Below, piece after piece: positions 51,791 through 61,051 of a stretch of DNA of 64,000 nucleotides; within the stretch, counting starts at the first letter, position 1; each line of letters opens with the position of its first letter. The stretch is from Streptomyces cellulosae (GTDB taxonomy: Bacteria > Actinomycetota > Actinomycetes > Streptomycetales > Streptomycetaceae): assembly GCF_000721105.1 (NCBI RefSeq), contig NZ_JOEV01000004.1, positions 124,001-188,000 of the forward strand, given 5' to 3'. Both the position numbers and the translations under genes were made by a program. The notes beneath the pieces were generated by a model, which was not told the origin of the DNA, did not search any database, and was given only the letters and a program-made list of their open reading frames with translations.

Positions 51791-53022
51791 CCGCTCCCGC
51801 CCGCGTTCCTGTCCGTACGCGCACGTCCGCCGACCTGATCCGCGCCGAGGAGCCGGTGCTGGCGCACAACTACCACCCGCTGCCCGTGGTCGTCGCCCGT
51901 GCGGAGGGCGCGTGGGTGGAGGACGTGGAGGGCCGCCGCTACCTCGACATGCTGGCCGGTTACTCGGCCCTCAACTTCGGCCACCGGCACCCGCGGTTGA
52001 TCGAGGCGGCCCACCGGCAGCTGGACCGCCTCACGCTCACCTCGCGCGCCTTCCACCACGACAAGCTCGCCGAATTCGCCGAGCGGCTCGCGGCGTTGAC
52101 GGGCCTGGACATGGTGCTGCCGATGAACACCGGGGCGGAGGCGGTGGAGAGCGGGATCAAGGTGGCCCGCAAGTGGGCGTACGAGGTGAAGGGCGTCCCG
52201 GCCGACCGGGCGACGATCGTGGTCGCGGCGGACAACTTCCACGGCCGGACGACGACGATCGTGTCGTTCTCCACGGACGAGACGGCGAGGGCGGGCTTCG
52301 GCCCCTTCACCCCGGGCTTCCGGGTCGTCCCCTACAACGACCTGGCCGCGCTGGAGGCGGCGGTCGACGAGACCACGGCGGCCGTGCTGATCGAGCCCAT
52401 CCAGGGTGAGGCGGGCGTCGTCATCCCCGACCAGGGCTATCTGACCGGCGTGCGGGAACTGACCCGCAGGACGGGGTGCCTGTTCGTCGCGGACGAGATC
52501 CAGTCGGGCCTCGGACGCACGGGCCGGACGCTGGCCGTCGAGCACGAGTCGGTCGTGCCCGACGTGCTGCTGCTGGGCAAGGCGCTGGGCGGCGGCATCG
52601 TCCCGGTGTCCGCGGTGGTGGCCGACCGGGAGGTGCTGGGGGTGCTGCGGCCGGGCGAGCACGGGTCGACGTTCGGCGGCAACCCGCTGTCCGCGGCGGT
52701 CGGCACGGCGGTGGTCGAGCTGCTGGAGACGGGTGAGTTCCAGCGCCGAGCCGCCGAGCTCGGCGTGATCCTGCGGGACGGCCTCGCCGAACTGGTGGGC
52801 AAGGGCGTCCTCGGATTCCGCGCGCGCGGGCTGTGGGCGGGCGTGGACATCGACCCCGCCCTGGGCACGGGCCGCGAGGTGAGTCACCACCTCATGCGGG
52901 AGGGCGTCCTCGTGAAGGACACCCACGGTTCCACCATCCGTCTGGCCCCGCCCCTGACGATCACCGCGGAGGAGCTCGCCACGGCGCTGGGGGCACTGGA
53001 GAGGGTCCTGCGGCGAGGCTGA
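51787..53022 (+). CDS. rocD: Ornithine aminotransferase
   Basis: This 411-residue class III PLP-dependent aminotransferase has MLAGYSALNFGHRHPRLIEA, MNTGAEAVESGIKVARKWAY, ADNFHGRTTTIVSFS, EPIQGEAGVVIPDQGYL, VADEIQSGLGRTG and LLLGKALGGGIVPVSAVV (PLP lysine). These are specific for the ornithine aminotransferase subgroup, which makes glutamate-5-semialdehyde. The ATG overlaps the stop of the guanidino-hydrolase gene, so both are translated together. The pathway would be arginine to ornithine to glutamate/proline. Confidence 0.92.
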   Translation: MTAPARVPVRTRTSADLIRAEEPVLAHNYHPLPVVVARAEGAWVEDVEGRRYLDMLAGYSALNFGHRHPRLIEAAHRQLDRLTLTSRAFHHDKLAEFAERLAALTGLDMVLPMNTGAEAVESGIKVARKWAYEVKGVPADRATIVVAADNFHGRTTTIVSFSTDETARAGFGPFTPGFRVVPYNDLAALEAAVDETTAAVLIEPIQGEAGVVIPDQGYLTGVRELTRRTGCLFVADEIQSGLGRTGRTLAVEHESVVPDVLLLGKALGGGIVPVSAVVADREVLGVLRPGEHGSTFGGNPLSAAVGTAVVELLETGEFQRRAAELGVILRDGLAELVGKGVLGFRARGLWAGVDIDPALGTGREVSHHLMREGVLVKDTHGSTIRLAPPLTITAEELATALGALERVLRRG

Positions 53023-53474
53023 CGCGGAACGGGCGAACGGCAGGGCCGGCTTCCATACCGGCCGTGCCGGTCACCACAACGGCCGTGCCGGACACCACAG
53101 CGGCCGTGCCGGTCACCACCGCGGCCGTGCCGTTTACCGCCGCGGACGGCCCGGTGCCCGCGGGGTCCTGCCCCCGCACCGGTCCCAGCACCCGTGCGGA
53201 CGGCCCGCTGCGGCCCCGCCCGCACCGCCCCCGCACCACGCCGCCCCCACAGCCGCCCAGTCCCATCCCACGCCCGCACCGACCCCAGCACCCGCGCAAT
53301 CCCGGCCCCCTGCGGCCCCGCCCCGCACTGCCCCGCACCACGCCACCCTCCCACCGGGGCAGGCCCATGCGCGTGTGGTCCCGTCTCGATACGGCCCCAC
53401 ACCCGTACGTCCTCACCCCCAAGCGGCCCCGTCCCCGTGCGGTCCCGTCGTCGAGGGGCAAGATTGAGTCAAGT
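53023..53474. repeat. Repeat-rich intergenic region
   Basis: Contains four 21-bp tandem units starting GGCCGTGCC at 53060, 53081, 53102 and 53123, and, from about 53173 to 53350, an imperfect tandem duplication with a period near 100 bp (units begin CCCGCACC at 53173 and 53273). The frame is open and continuous with the downstream phosphatase, but translation would give a Pro/Arg-rich stretch without family features, so it is considered non-coding. Confidence 0.8.
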
Positions 53475-53488
53475 AGTGGTAGACCACT
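53475..53488. promoter_or_regulatory. Inverted repeat upstream of PAS/SpoIIE gene
   Basis: AGTGGT-AG-ACCACT, 6-bp arms and 2-nt spacing, about 22 bp before the GTG at 53511, in a locally A/T-richer patch next to GAGTCAAGT. It is a possible operator or part of a promoter. Confidence 0.45.
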
Positions 53489-53510
53489 CTCAGCGACAGA
53501 GAGGTCGGCC

Positions 53511-55967
53511 GTGGGCGCACACGAGGAGCGCGACCTTGCCCGCCGGCAGTTCGACGTGGCGGACGCCGCACCCCTGCTGCTGGACGCGGCGGGGGTGGTG
53601 ACGAGCTGGAGCAGCCAGGCGCAGCGGCTGCTGGCGTACCCGGCCGCCGAGGTGGTGGGGACCCGGCTGGCCGACCTGGTGGCCGCCGAGGACGCCTGGC
53701 GGGTGCCGGAACTGGTCGAGCGGTGGCGCCGGGACGGTGGCTGGGCGGGGCTGCTGTCGGTCCGGCGCGGCGACGGGCGGCCGGTCAGGCTCATGGTGCG
53801 GATCTGCTCCGCCGAGGAGGCCCGCGGCCCCTCCCGCTGGCTGGCCCTGCTGTCGGAGCTGGCCGAGGCGACCGGCTGGGACATGCACCGCACGGTCCTG
53901 GAGCAGATGGTCGCCCGTTCCCCCATCGGCATCGCCGTCGTCGACACGGACCTGCGGTACGTGTGGTCGAACGCCGCCCTGGCCCGCTTCGGCGGCGGAC
54001 CACCCCAGAGCCGGCTCGGGCTGCGGATGGCGGACGTCCAGCCGGGCCTCGACTCGGAGCCCGTCGAGGCACAGATGCGGCATGTCCTGGCGACCGGGGA
54101 GACGGTCATCGGATACGAGCATGTCGGCCACGTACGGTCCGCCCCGCACCGGGAGACCGCGCAGATGCTGTCGTTCACCCGGCTCGAGGACGAGCGGGGC
54201 CACCCGATGGGCGTCTACTACACCGTCGTCGACATCACCGCGCACCACCGCGCCCGGCAGCGGCTGGCCCTGCTCGACCGGGCCGGTGAGCAGATCGGCC
54301 GCACCCTGGACATCGTGCGGACCGCCCAGGAGCTGGCCGACGTGACCGTCCCCGGCTTCGCCGACCTGGTCGTGGTGGATCTGATGGAGTCGGTGCTGCG
54401 CGGCGCGGAACCGGAGCCCGAGCCGTCGGCGGGGCCGGCACCGGTGCGGCTGCGCCGGGCGGGACGCCAGTCCGCGGACGCGGCCGTCACCGGGACCGTC
54501 GACGTCGGCGAGGACGTCGTGTACCCGCCCGGCTCGCCCCCGATCCGCTGTCTGGTCACGGGCCGGTCCTGGCTCGAGGAGCGGCTCGACCCGCTCGCCC
54601 CGGAGTGGGGCACGGACTCCCCCGAGGGCCCGGTCGCCACCTTCCGGGAGCGGGGCCTGCACAGCGTGCTGGTCGTGCCGGTGCGCGCCCGCGGCGTCAC
54701 CCTCGGCGTCACCACCTTCTTCCGCAGGCGCCACCAGGAGCCCTTCGACGCGGACGACCTGCACCTGGCCGAGGACCTCGTCTCACGGGCGGCCGTGTGT
54801 GTGGACAACGCGCGCCGCTACACCCGCGAACGGAACGCCGCCCTGGCCCTGCAGCGCAATCTGCTCCCGCACCGGCTGCCGGAGCAGTGCGCGGTGGACG
54901 TCGCCGCCTGCTACCGACCGGCCGACGAGCTGACCGGCCTCGGCGGCGACTGGTACGACCTGATCCCGCTGTCCGGCGCGCGGGTCGCCCTCGTGGTCGG
55001 CGAGGTACCCGGGCACGGCATCGACGCCGCCGCCGCGATGGGGCGGCTGCGCACCGCCGTACGCACCCTCGCGGCGCAGGATCTGCCGCCCGAGGAGGTG
55101 CTCGGCCACCTGGACGACCTGGTCGCGCGGTCCGCCCGCGAGGCAGGCGTCGAGCCGGACCCGGTCGGCGCCGACAGCACGCAGGCGGTGGGCTCCGGGT
55201 GCGTCTACGTGATCTACGACCCCGTCGACGGACAGTGCACGATGGCGGCCGCCGGCCATCCCGCGCCCGCGGTCGTCCTGCCCGACGGGAGCGTCACGTT
55301 CATCGATCTTCCGCAGGGGGCGCCGCTCGGCGCGGGCGGCCCGCCCTTCGAGGCGGTCGAGCTGGCCCTGGTGGAGGGCAGCACGCTGGCCCTGCACACC
55401 GACGGTCTGCTGGCCCACGGGTCACAGTGGGCGGGCGACAGCGACCGGGAACGGCTGCGCCGGGCCCTGGAGCGGCAGGGGGGCTCCCTGGACCAGCGCT
55501 GCCGGACCGTCGTGGACACCCTGGTCCCGGAGGGGCCGCACGACGACGTCGCCCTGCTGATGGCCCGGACCCGGCTCCTCGGCGCCGACCAGGTCGCGGA
55601 CTGGGACCTGCCCGGCGACCCGGCCGTCGTCGCGGAGGCCCGCAAGGAGGCCACCCGGCAGCTGACCGAGTGGAACCTTCAGGAGCTGGCCTTCACCACG
55701 GAACTGGTGGTCAGCGAACTGGTCACCAACGCCATCCGGTACGCCGACGGACCCGTACGGCTGCGTCTGATCAAGGAGCGGGCACTGATCTGCGAGGTGT
55801 ACGACGGCGGCGCCACCGCACCGCATCTGCGTCATCCCCGCACCACGGACGAGGGCGGGCGCGGACTGCTGCTGGTCTCCCAGGTCACCCAGCGCTGGGG
55901 CACCCGCTTCGCGCCCGAAGGCAAGATCATCTGGGCGGAGCAGCCCCTGACCGCCCCGTCCATATGA
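53511..55967 (+). CDS. PAS-PAS-GAF-SpoIIE phosphatase with C-terminal HATPase domain
   Basis: This 818-residue sensor phosphatase has PAS domains at about 15-115 and 135-250, GAF at about 255-435, a SpoIIE/RsbU PP2C domain at about 455-670, and an anti-sigma-type HATPase at about 700-815 (TTELVVSELVTNAIRYADG). The PP2C metal motif GGDWYDLI is intact, but the second motif reads GEVPGHG where GDVxGHG is usual. A GPHDDVALLM block is present. Such proteins regulate anti-sigma-factor antagonists. Having both phosphatase and kinase-like ATPase in one chain can make it switch both ways. GTG with GAGAGG upstream. Confidence 0.88.
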   Translation: MGAHEERDLARRQFDVADAAPLLLDAAGVVTSWSSQAQRLLAYPAAEVVGTRLADLVAAEDAWRVPELVERWRRDGGWAGLLSVRRGDGRPVRLMVRICSAEEARGPSRWLALLSELAEATGWDMHRTVLEQMVARSPIGIAVVDTDLRYVWSNAALARFGGGPPQSRLGLRMADVQPGLDSEPVEAQMRHVLATGETVIGYEHVGHVRSAPHRETAQMLSFTRLEDERGHPMGVYYTVVDITAHHRARQRLALLDRAGEQIGRTLDIVRTAQELADVTVPGFADLVVVDLMESVLRGAEPEPEPSAGPAPVRLRRAGRQSADAAVTGTVDVGEDVVYPPGSPPIRCLVTGRSWLEERLDPLAPEWGTDSPEGPVATFRERGLHSVLVVPVRARGVTLGVTTFFRRRHQEPFDADDLHLAEDLVSRAAVCVDNARRYTRERNAALALQRNLLPHRLPEQCAVDVAACYRPADELTGLGGDWYDLIPLSGARVALVVGEVPGHGIDAAAAMGRLRTAVRTLAAQDLPPEEVLGHLDDLVARSAREAGVEPDPVGADSTQAVGSGCVYVIYDPVDGQCTMAAAGHPAPAVVLPDGSVTFIDLPQGAPLGAGGPPFEAVELALVEGSTLALHTDGLLAHGSQWAGDSDRERLRRALERQGGSLDQRCRTVVDTLVPEGPHDDVALLMARTRLLGADQVADWDLPGDPAVVAEARKEATRQLTEWNLQELAFTTELVVSELVTNAIRYADGPVRLRLIKERALICEVYDGGATAPHLRHPRTTDEGGRGLLLVSQVTQRWGTRFAPEGKIIWAEQPLTAPSI

Positions 55968-56025
55968 CTCGGGACCGTGCATATCGTGTGAAACTGGGGT
56001 GGTCCCGGTGGTGAGAGCGGCAGCC

Positions 56026-57255
56026 ATGAACGATTCGGCGATCGACTACGCGGCGGTGTTCCAGGCCCTGCCCGGAATGGTGGCCCTGCTCGGGCCCGAT
56101 CTGGTCTACGTGGACGCCAACGAGGAGTTCCTCCAGGGAGCCGGCCGCAAGCGGGAGCAGACGGTCGGCCATCACCTGTTCGAGGTCTTCCCGGACAACC
56201 CCAACGACCCCGCCGCGACAGGCGTACGCAACCTCGAGGCCTCGCTGCGCCGGGTGCTGGCCACCGGCGAACGGGACGCCATGGCGCTGCAGCGGTACGA
56301 CGTCCAGGACCCCGAGCGGCCCGAGCGCTGGCAGGAGCGGTACTGGAGCCCGTGCAACGTGCCGGTGTTCGGCCCCGACGGAGAGGTGGTGCTGCTGGTG
56401 CACCGGGTCGCGGAGGTCACCGAGCTGATCCGGGCCCGCGGCGGTCGCAGCACCGACCGGACCCAGGTGCTGGAAGCCGAGTTGTACACCCGGGCCCGCG
56501 AGCTCCAGGATCTCAACGAGCGGTTGCGCCAGGCGCACGCCCGGGAACGGGAGGTGGCCCTGGCCCTCCAGGGGGCGATGCTGCCCGCCCGCCGGCAGGC
56601 GGCCGACCACCGGGCCGCCGTCCGCTACCGGCCCGCGGTCGGGGCGCTGAACGTGTGCGGCGACTGGTACGACCTGGTCGACCTGGTGGGCGGCCACCGC
56701 CTGGGGGTGTCCGTGGGCGACGTGGTCGGCCACGGGCTGGCCGCGGCCGGCGTCATGGGGCAGCTGCGCAGCGCGCTCAGCGCCACCTCGCGGGTGGCCG
56801 CGGGTCCGGCCCAGGCACTGGACGTGCTGGGGCGGTACGCGCATGTGGTCGACGGCGCCGAATCGACCACCGCGGTCACCACGTTCGTCGACTTCGACCG
56901 GCACACCATCACCTACAGCAGCGCCGGCCATCCGCCGCCGGTGCTGATGCATCCCGACGGCCGGGTGGAGTTTCTCGACCGGGCCACCGACCCGCCGCTC
57001 GACGCGTGTCCCGACCCGGTTCCCCGACCGCAGGCCGCCACCGTCTTCACCGACGGTGCCACACTCGTGCTGTACACCGACGGTCTGATAGAGCGGCGCC
57101 GCGAGGACATCGACACGGGCCTGGCCCGGCTCGCCGACTCCCTCACCCGGCACCGCTCCACGGACCCCGAGACCCTCGCGGACGCCGTCCTGAGGGAACT
57201 GCTGCCGCCGGGGGGTGCGACCGACGACACGGCACTCGTCATCGTGCGGCTGTGA
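56026..57255 (+). CDS. PAS-SpoIIE serine phosphatase
   Basis: This 409-residue phosphatase has an N-terminal PAS domain (PGMVALLGPDLVYVDANEEF) at about 10-130, a coiled-coil linker with LRQAHAREREVALALQGAML, and a PP2C SpoIIE domain with intact GDWYDL and VGDVVGHGLAAAG, TDGLIERRRED and GGATDDTALVIVRL. ATG at 56026 is chosen, although GTG at 56011 is possible. It follows the larger SpoIIE protein gene by 58 bp. The two probably act on related anti-sigma antagonists. Confidence 0.87.
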   Translation: MNDSAIDYAAVFQALPGMVALLGPDLVYVDANEEFLQGAGRKREQTVGHHLFEVFPDNPNDPAATGVRNLEASLRRVLATGERDAMALQRYDVQDPERPERWQERYWSPCNVPVFGPDGEVVLLVHRVAEVTELIRARGGRSTDRTQVLEAELYTRARELQDLNERLRQAHAREREVALALQGAMLPARRQAADHRAAVRYRPAVGALNVCGDWYDLVDLVGGHRLGVSVGDVVGHGLAAAGVMGQLRSALSATSRVAAGPAQALDVLGRYAHVVDGAESTTAVTTFVDFDRHTITYSSAGHPPPVLMHPDGRVEFLDRATDPPLDACPDPVPRPQAATVFTDGATLVLYTDGLIERRREDIDTGLARLADSLTRHRSTDPETLADAVLRELLPPGGATDDTALVIVRL

Positions 57256-57432
57256 GGGAGTGCGCGCGGACGCGGGCCCGGCCGCCAACAGGCCTGGCCC
57301 CGGGGCCGGATGCCCACTCGCGGCCGGTTTCGCCCGTCACCTCCTGCCCCTACACTGGCACCCCCACAGCACGCCGGTTGACCTGCTGGAACACGGCGGC
57401 CCGGCCGATCCGCCGGAGTGAGGAGCGACCCG

Positions 57433-58158
57433 TTGTTCTACTACGTGCTCAAGTACGTGTTGCTGGGCCCCCTGCTGAGACTGGTCTTCCGGCCCCGCAT
57501 CGAGGGCCTCGAACACGTACCGGACACCGGCCCGGCGATCATCGCGGGCAACCACCTCTCCTTCTCCGACCACTTCCTGATGCCGGCCGTGCTGAAGCGG
57601 CGTATCACCTTCCTCGCGAAGGCCGAGTACTTCACCGGTCCGGGCGTCAAGGGCCGGCTGACCGCGTTCTTCTTCCGCAGCGCCGGGCAGATCCCGGTGG
57701 ACCGCTCCGGCAAGGAGGCGGGCCAGGCCGCGATCCGCGAGGGGCTCGGCGTGCTGAGCAAGGACGAACTGCTCGGCATCTATCCCGAGGGCACCCGCTC
57801 GCACGACGGGCGGCTCTACAAGGGCAAGGTCGGTGTCGCGGTGATGGCGCTCAGGGCCCAGGTCCCGGTGGTCCCGTGCGCGATGATCGGCACCTTCGAG
57901 GCCCAGCCGCCCGGCAAGGTCGTCCCCAACATCCACCCCGTGGTGATCCGCTTCGGCAAGCCCCTCGACTTCTCGCGCTACGCGGGAATGGAGAACGAGA
58001 AGGCGGTCCTGCGTGCGATCACCGACGAGATCATGTACGCGATCCTGAAGCTGTCCGAGCAGGAGTACGTCGACCAGTACGCGGCCGTGGTGAAGGCGGA
58101 GGAGGCCGCCGCGCGCTCCGACAGGGAGCGCAGGTTCCCGCGACTGCCGCTGAGTTGA
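57433..58158 (+). CDS. 1-acyl-sn-glycerol-3-phosphate acyltransferase-like (PlsC)
   Basis: This 241-residue PlsC-family enzyme has AGNHLSFSDHFLMP (the HxxxxD catalytic motif, here HLSFSD) and IYPEGTRSHDGRLYKG. The N-terminus FYYVLKYVLLGPLLRLVF is a membrane-binding helix. The TTG at 57433 is preferred because AGGAG lies 7 nt before it. An in-frame GTG at 57418 lacks a good ribosome site. It acts at the membrane in phospholipid or triglyceride synthesis. Confidence 0.87.
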   Translation: MFYYVLKYVLLGPLLRLVFRPRIEGLEHVPDTGPAIIAGNHLSFSDHFLMPAVLKRRITFLAKAEYFTGPGVKGRLTAFFFRSAGQIPVDRSGKEAGQAAIREGLGVLSKDELLGIYPEGTRSHDGRLYKGKVGVAVMALRAQVPVVPCAMIGTFEAQPPGKVVPNIHPVVIRFGKPLDFSRYAGMENEKAVLRAITDEIMYAILKLSEQEYVDQYAAVVKAEEAAARSDRERRFPRLPLS

Positions 58159-58215
58159 TCTCTGCTGTCGGCAGAACACCCGGGGCGGCGGCCGTCGCGC
58201 TCGTACGGTCGTGGC

Positions 58216-59259
58216 ATGAGACGTGCTGTGGTGGTCGGAGCGACGGGACAGATCGGGCGGGTGGCCGTGGGCGTGCTGGCCCGGGACGGCTGGGAGGTGA
58301 CGGCCGTCTCCCGGGGCGGCGGACGGGACGACGGCTGGCCCGAGGACGTACGCGTGGCGCGGGCCGACCGGGAGGACGACGCGGCCCTCACCGAGGCGGT
58401 CGGCGACGGCTGCGACGTGCTGGTGGACATGGTCGCCTACGGTCCCGCGCACGCACGTCAGTTGACCTCGCTGGCCGACCGGGTGGGCTCGGCCGTGGTG
58501 ATCTCCAGCGTCTCGGTGTACGAGGACGACAAGGGCCGCAACTTCGACACCCAGGCGGAGCCGGGCGGCTTCCCCCAGTACCCGGTTCCGGTCACCGAGG
58601 ACCAGCGGACCGTCCAACCGGGTGACACCTCGTACAGCACCCGCAAAGCGGGACTGGAGCGCCATCTGCTGGCCGCGGGCGACCGGTTGCCGACCACGCT
58701 GCTGCGGGCCGGCGCGATCCACGGGCCGCACTGCCGAACGCCCCGCGAGCTGTACTTCGTCAAGCGCAACCTGGACGGGCGGACGCGGCGCATCCTCCCG
58801 TACCGCGGCGAGAGCCGCTTCCATCCGGCGAGCGTGCACACCATCGCGGAGCTGATCCGGCTGGCCGCGGGCCGGCCGGGCACACGCGTCCTCAACGCCG
58901 TGGACCCGGACGCGCCGACGGTGGCTGAGATCGCCGGGGCGATCGACGCGGTCATGGGCGTCGAGCGGGAGAACGTCCTGCTGGACGGCCCGCCGCCCGG
59001 GCCGACCGTGGGGGACACGCCATGGTCGGTGCCGGTGCCGGTGGTGTGCGACATGGGCGCCGCCGAACGGGAGTTGGGCTACCGGCCCGTCGCCCGGTAT
59101 GCGCAGACGCTGCCGGACACCGTCGCGTGGATCGAGCAACACCTGACCGGACGGGACTGGCGGGAGGCGTACCCGAAGATGTTCCAGACGTACGGCGACC
59201 TCTTCGACTACGCGGCGGAGGACGCGTTTCTCGACGGGCCGGGCGCGGTCGACGCCTGA
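58216..59259 (+). CDS. NAD-dependent epimerase/dehydratase-like protein
   Basis: This 347-residue extended SDR has the Rossmann start VVVGATGQIGRVAVGVL, then ISSVSVYED and YSTRKAGLERHLL, where the usual YxxxK appears as Y-S-T-R-K. It has DTPWSVPVPVVCDM and a long C-terminal tail. The substrate is unknown; sugar-nucleotide or isoflavone-reductase-like roles are possible. It is transcribed with the PlsC gene (57-bp gap) and ends at a strong bidirectional terminator. Confidence 0.82.
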   Translation: MRRAVVVGATGQIGRVAVGVLARDGWEVTAVSRGGGRDDGWPEDVRVARADREDDAALTEAVGDGCDVLVDMVAYGPAHARQLTSLADRVGSAVVISSVSVYEDDKGRNFDTQAEPGGFPQYPVPVTEDQRTVQPGDTSYSTRKAGLERHLLAAGDRLPTTLLRAGAIHGPHCRTPRELYFVKRNLDGRTRRILPYRGESRFHPASVHTIAELIRLAAGRPGTRVLNAVDPDAPTVAEIAGAIDAVMGVERENVLLDGPPPGPTVGDTPWSVPVPVVCDMGAAERELGYRPVARYAQTLPDTVAWIEQHLTGRDWREAYPKMFQTYGDLFDYAAEDAFLDGPGAVDA

Positions 59260-59273
59260 ACTCGGCACTGAAA

Positions 59274-59304
59274 GGGGGGCGGCCGTCGGCGACGGCCGCC
59301 CCCT
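59274..59304. terminator. Bidirectional intrinsic terminator
   Basis: GGGGGCGGCCGTC pairs with GACGGCCGCCCCC around loop GGC (13-bp perfect stem), flanked by AAG and TT, between the convergent epimerase and tap genes. Confidence 0.85.
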
Positions 59305-59318
59305 TCACTCGGTCGGAC

Positions 59319-60917
59319 TTACGGCTTCGGCGTCGCGTGCGGCGCGCACGTGACGTCGGCGCGGTCCAGCTTGCCGGTGAGCAGGTAGCTGTCCACCCGC
59401 TCGTTGATGCACGGGTTGACCAGGTTGGTCACGCCGTGGGAGCCCGCGTCCTTCTCGGTGATGAGGCGGGAGCCCTTGAACCGCTTGTGCAGTTCGACGC
59501 CGCCCGGGTACGGAGTGGCGGCGTCGCGCTCGGACTGCACGATCAGCACGCCCGGCAGGCCCTTGCCGGTCTTGACGTTCACCGGGGTCTGCTGCTTGAC
59601 CGGCCAGGTCGCGCAGGGCAGGTTCATCCAGGCGTTGGACCAGGTCAGGAACGGGTACTTCTGGTGCAGCCGGGTGTTGTCCCGGTCCCACTTCTGCCAG
59701 CTGGTCGGCCACTTGGCGTCGGTGCACTCGACGGCCGTGTACACGGCGTTGCCGTTCTCCGAGGAGATGTTGCCCGCGGTGTCCGACATGTCGGGGGCGG
59801 CCGCGTCGACGAGCGCCTGGGTGTCGCCGGCGAAGTACTTGCCGAACACCGTGGCGACCGGCACCCACGAGGAGTCGTAGTACGGGGCGCCCTGGAAGAA
59901 GGCGAGCAGTTCGGCCGGGCCGACGACGCCGCCGATCGGGCTCTTCTTCGCGGTGGCCCGCAACTCAAGCCACTTCGCCTGGACTTCGGCCCGGGTGTCG
60001 CCGAGGTGGAAGGTGGCGTCGTTGGCGGCGACCCAGTTCTCCCAGTCCTTCCAGCGGCCCTCGAAGGCGATGTCCTGGTCGAGGTTGGCCTCGTACCAGA
60101 TCTTGTCCCGCGACGGGTTGACGACACTGTCGACGATCATGCGGCGCACATGGCCCGGGAACAGCGTGCCGTAGACCGCGCCGAGGTAGGTGCCGTAGGA
60201 GACACCCAGGTAATTGAGCTTCTTCTCGCCGAGCGCGGCGCGGATGACGTCCAGGTCGCGCGCGGTGTTCGGCGTGGTCATGTGCGGCAGCATCTCGCCG
60301 CTGCGCTCGTAGCAGCCCTCGGCGTACTCACGGGCGAGCTTGCGCTGGGCGCGCTTGTCGGCCTCGGAGTCCGGCACCGGGTCCATCTTGGGCGCCTTCA
60401 CGAACTCCTGCGGGTCGACGCAGGAGATGGGCGCGGAGTGGCCCACGCCGCGCGGGTCGAAGCCCACGAAGTCGTACGCCTTGGCCGTCTTGGTCCACAA
60501 CGGGGCCTTGGTGGTGACCCGGCGCGGGAAGCGCATGCCGGAGCCGCCCGGGCCGCCGGGGTTGTAGACGAGCGCGCCCTGGCGCTCCTTCTCGGTACCG
60601 GTGTTGCCGATGCGGTCGACGGCGATCTTGATCTGCTTGCCGTTGGGCTTGGCGTAGTCGAGCGGCACGGTGACATAGCCGCACTGGATCGGCTTCTCCA
60701 GGCCCCAGTCGGCCGGGCAGTCCTGCCACTTGATGCCGGCCTTCGCGGCCTTGGCGGCGGCGACCGCGGCACCGCGGGCCTCGCGGTCCTGGCCGCCACG
60801 GGTGTCCGCGCTGGCGCTCGCCGTGGGCGCCACGGCGCCGGCTATCAGTGTCGCCGTGACGAGCACTCCGGCGGAACCGAACGCTGCCGTGCGCCTCGTC
60901 ACTCTCTTGTCCCTCAA
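59319..60917 (-). CDS. tap: Secreted tripeptidyl aminopeptidase (Tap)
   Basis: This 532-residue exported alpha/beta-hydrolase matches Streptomyces Tap closely. A signal peptide occupies about 1-37 (basic start, ATLIAGAVAPTASA). The catalytic Ser is in GVSYGTYLGAVYGT, the Asp in SERDAATPYPGG and the His in DAGSHGVTNLV. The oxyanion block is NPGGPGGSGMRF. Tap removes tripeptides from secreted proteins outside the cell. The TTG start at 60917 aligns with the N-terminus I recall for the lividans enzyme and has GGGGAGGGG upstream. A GTG 15 bases downstream is an alternative. A hairpin-type repeat lies upstream. Confidence 0.93.
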   Translation of the reverse strand: MRDKRVTRRTAAFGSAGVLVTATLIAGAVAPTASASADTRGGQDREARGAAVAAAKAAKAGIKWQDCPADWGLEKPIQCGYVTVPLDYAKPNGKQIKIAVDRIGNTGTEKERQGALVYNPGGPGGSGMRFPRRVTTKAPLWTKTAKAYDFVGFDPRGVGHSAPISCVDPQEFVKAPKMDPVPDSEADKRAQRKLAREYAEGCYERSGEMLPHMTTPNTARDLDVIRAALGEKKLNYLGVSYGTYLGAVYGTLFPGHVRRMIVDSVVNPSRDKIWYEANLDQDIAFEGRWKDWENWVAANDATFHLGDTRAEVQAKWLELRATAKKSPIGGVVGPAELLAFFQGAPYYDSSWVPVATVFGKYFAGDTQALVDAAAPDMSDTAGNISSENGNAVYTAVECTDAKWPTSWQKWDRDNTRLHQKYPFLTWSNAWMNLPCATWPVKQQTPVNVKTGKGLPGVLIVQSERDAATPYPGGVELHKRFKGSRLITEKDAGSHGVTNLVNPCINERVDSYLLTGKLDRADVTCAPHATPKP

Positions 60918-60970
60918 GGGACCCCTCCCCGTGTGTCGTTGATGTGTACGGGGATCCTCTCGGCTGTGGG

Positions 60971-60988
60971 ACCCCTGTGAACAGGGGT
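60971..60988. promoter_or_regulatory. Inverted repeat upstream of tap
   Basis: ACCCCTG-TGAA-CAGGGGT, 7-bp perfect arms, lies 54 bp upstream of the tap start and 64 bp after ureD. It could be an operator of tap or the terminator hairpin of the urease operon, though no T-run follows. Confidence 0.5.
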
Positions 60989-61051
60989 GGTCGGCCTTTC
61001 TTTGCCAATCCGATAAGCGGACTCACGCGTTCGCTTGGCGGACACCTGCGT

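Noticed and set aside
52833..53510. N-terminal extension of the PAS/SpoIIE protein through the repeat region
   Set aside because: Translation is low-complexity and repeat-derived; the GTG at 53511 has a good ribosome site and is followed by normal PAS sequence.
57418..57432. GTG start of the PlsC-like gene
   Set aside because: The TTG 15 bases later has a well-placed AGGAG; the GTG does not.
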